A stretch of DNA of 5,070 nt from assembly GCA_002414865.1 (NCBI GenBank), contig DIAQ01000067.1, positions 10,229 to 15,298 of the forward strand, read 5' to 3'. Shown here in pieces: positions 3,587 to 5,070 of the stretch (position 1 is the stretch's first letter; every line of letters begins with the position of its first letter). The translations under genes were made by a program, and so were the position numbers. The notes beneath the pieces were generated by a model, which searched no databases, was not told where the DNA came from, and saw only the letters and a program-made list of their open reading frames with translations. This stretch comes from a candidate division Hyd24-12 bacterium UBA5074 (GTDB lineage: Bacteria; Fermentibacterota; Fermentibacteria; Fermentibacterales; Fermentibacteraceae).

Positions 3587-5070
3587 GTGAAGCCGAAGAA
3601 ACCTGTGAGGAACTACTCGCGGATTCAGCCCGCAATAGATGTGCCGGATCTTCTCGAGATCCAGAAGAAGTCGTTCGAGGTGTTTCTTCAGGCAGAAGTC
3701 CCACCGGATGAGCGCCTCCCACAGGGTCTTCACAAGATATTTCTCGACACATTCCCGATAGAGAGCGCAAACAGGGAATTCTCCCTCGAGTACGTCCGCT
3801 ACGAGACGGGCACGCCTCGATATGGCATCGAGGAGGCCCTGGGAAAGCACCTGACCTATGCCGCTCCGCTCAACGCGAAGCTGCGGCTGGTCTTCCGCGG
3901 CACGCCCGATGACAAGAAGGTCTCGCGGATAGTGGAGCAGTCGGTCTTCCTCGGCGAGCTGCCGCTGATGACCGACACAGGCTCCTTCATCATCAACGGG
4001 GCCGAGAGGGTTATCGTCAGCCAGCTCCACAGGAGCCCCGGCGTATTCTTCGAGGAGAAGACGGTTCAGCGCGGCAGGAGGGTCTGCAGCGCGCGCGTCA
4101 TCCCCCAGCGCGGCTCCTGGCTCGATCTGATGCTCGACACCAACGATGTCATCTTCGCCAACATCGACAAGCGCCCCAAGCGCATACCGATAACCATGCT
4201 CCTGAGGGCCCTCGGTCTCATCTCCGACGCCGAGATCCTCGCCAGGTTCTACCCGAGGGTCGAGCACAACCTCGAGACCGCCCTCCGCAAGCGCGGCGGA
4301 GCCGTCGACCTCACGCTCAAGTCCTTCGCCGAGGACATCGTCGACCCGGCCACGGGCGAGATACTCGTCCGCTGCGACGAGCCCGTCGAGACGGTCGAGA
4401 AGCTCGAGCTCCTGCTCGACAAGGGCATCAAGAGGGCCGCATTCCTCGACGTCCGCGGAGAGAAGACCGATTTCGACGGCATCCGCAGGACGCTCGCCAA
4501 GGAGGAGGGAAGCCTCGGCTCCGGCGTGGAGAAGAACGAGGACAACGCCACCCTCTGGATCTACGAGGCGCTCAGGGGCACGGAAGCCCCGTCCCTCGAC
4601 CATGCCAGGAGCTATCTCCGCTCGATGTTCTTCGACTCGAAGCGGTACAGCCTCAGCGAGGTCGGTCGCTACAAGCTCAACGAGCGCCTCAATATAGACA
4701 CCACGATGGACAAGCTCACGCTCACGGTGGACGATCTGGTGGCCATCGTCGACCACCTCATCAAGCTGCGCGAGGGCAAGATAGGCGCCGACGACATCGA
4801 CCACCTCGGCAACCGCCGGGTGAAGACCGTCGGCGAGCTCCTCGGGCAGGAGTTCTCCAAGGGCCTCAGCAGGATGGCCCGCACCATACGCGACCGCATG
4901 GGCCACCAGGACCGTGACAAGCTGACGCCCACCGAGCTGGTCAACTCGCGCACCCTCTCCAGCGTCATCAACACCTTCTTCGGATCGAGCCAGCTCTCGC
5001 AGTTCATGGAGCAGACCAACCCGCTGGCCGAGCTCACCCACAAGCGCCGCACGAGCGCCCTGGGCGAAGG
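3587..5070 (+). CDS. rpoB: DNA-directed RNA polymerase subunit beta, N-terminal part (partial)
   Basis: The first 494 codons are present and the gene continues past the window edge. The frame starts at GTG and reads KPKKPVRNYSRIQPAIDVPD. Conserved blocks follow: TGSFIINGAERVIVSQLHRS (residues 131-150), RGSWLDLMLDTND (175-187), then NEDNATLWIYEALRG (317-331) and VGRYKLNERLN (359-369) in the beta-lobe. The fork and rifampicin-binding region begins FFGSSQLSQFMEQTNPL (464-480) and ends THKRRTSALGEG. His485 corresponds to E. coli His526 and B. subtilis His482, so no large lineage insertion of the E. coli type is present before it. The beta subunit forms half of the catalytic cleft of RNA polymerase; the active-site residues near its C-terminus are not in view. 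Rifampicin-region differences from E. coli include Glu475 (Asp516), Thr477 (Asn518), Thr489 (Ile530) and Glu494 (Pro535). Confidence 0.98.
   Translation, partial: MKPKKPVRNYSRIQPAIDVPDLLEIQKKSFEVFLQAEVPPDERLPQGLHKIFLDTFPIESANREFSLEYVRYETGTPRYGIEEALGKHLTYAAPLNAKLRLVFRGTPDDKKVSRIVEQSVFLGELPLMTDTGSFIINGAERVIVSQLHRSPGVFFEEKTVQRGRRVCSARVIPQRGSWLDLMLDTNDVIFANIDKRPKRIPITMLLRALGLISDAEILARFYPRVEHNLETALRKRGGAVDLTLKSFAEDIVDPATGEILVRCDEPVETVEKLELLLDKGIKRAAFLDVRGEKTDFDGIRRTLAKEEGSLGSGVEKNEDNATLWIYEALRGTEAPSLDHARSYLRSMFFDSKRYSLSEVGRYKLNERLNIDTTMDKLTLTVDDLVAIVDHLIKLREGKIGADDIDHLGNRRVKTVGELLGQEFSKGLSRMARTIRDRMGHQDRDKLTPTELVNSRTLSSVINTFFGSSQLSQFMEQTNPLAELTHKRRTSALGE

Noticed and set aside
2946..3770. Minus-strand open frame spanning rplJ, rplL and the start of rpoB
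   Set aside because: Its translation is rich in Ser, Arg and Ala with no family pattern, and it runs across three conserved + strand gene boundaries. It is a shadow of GC-rich coding.
3455..5041. A very long open frame on the minus strand opposite rpoB (528 codons)
   Set aside because: It mirrors rpoB in a GC-rich codon pattern, is rich in low-complexity Glu/Val/Leu/Ala/Asp, has no recognisable domain, and lies fully opposite an unmistakable gene.

Overview
This is a conserved bacterial ribosomal protein and RNA polymerase gene cluster, all on the + strand. The order is tuf (3' end) - rpmG - tRNA-Trp(CCA) - secE - nusG - rplK - rplA - rplJ - rplL - rpoB (5' part). Every recognisable gene matches a well-known family. 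No mobile element, CRISPR array, defence system or unknown protein family was found. The DNA is visibly GC-rich, with G/C at most third codon positions, yet ATA (Ile) and AGG (Arg) codons recur even in highly expressed genes. The tuf-rpmG-trnW-secE order and the RpoB motif style (INTFFGSSQLSQFM, then THKRRTSALGEG) suggest a Gram-negative-type, perhaps FCB-like or candidate-phylum bacterium. That placement is inference with low confidence.

Layout: 1-117 is the EF-Tu C-terminus. 126-275 is the zinc-ribbon form of L33. 297-372 is a complete tRNA-Trp with encoded CCA. 396-626 is SecE and 662-1243 NusG. A 90-nt gap with a hairpin comes before L11 (1334-1759) and L1 (1764-2471), which are 4 nt apart. 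L10 (2492-3025) and L7/L12 (3082-3468) form the stalk pair, with a strong hairpin between them. A 118-nt gap with a long stem and short T-run comes before RpoB, which starts at GTG 3587 and runs off the window inside the rifampicin-binding region.

The products work together in gene expression. EF-Tu, tRNA-Trp, L33, L11, L1, L10 and L12 serve translation; L11, L10 and L12 build the factor-binding stalk region that EF-Tu contacts. SecE belongs to the export channel. NusG binds the RNA polymerase whose beta subunit is encoded at the right edge. All gaps are short, consistent with one or a few overlapping transcripts; no convincing promoter was seen inside. The main points of interest are regulatory RNA structures: the extended stem between rplL and rpoB (attenuator and/or RNase III site), the rplJ-rplL hairpin, and the lack of room for a classical L10 leader before rplJ. 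Protein-level points are a long L10 C-terminal helix and natural substitutions in the RpoB rifampicin region.
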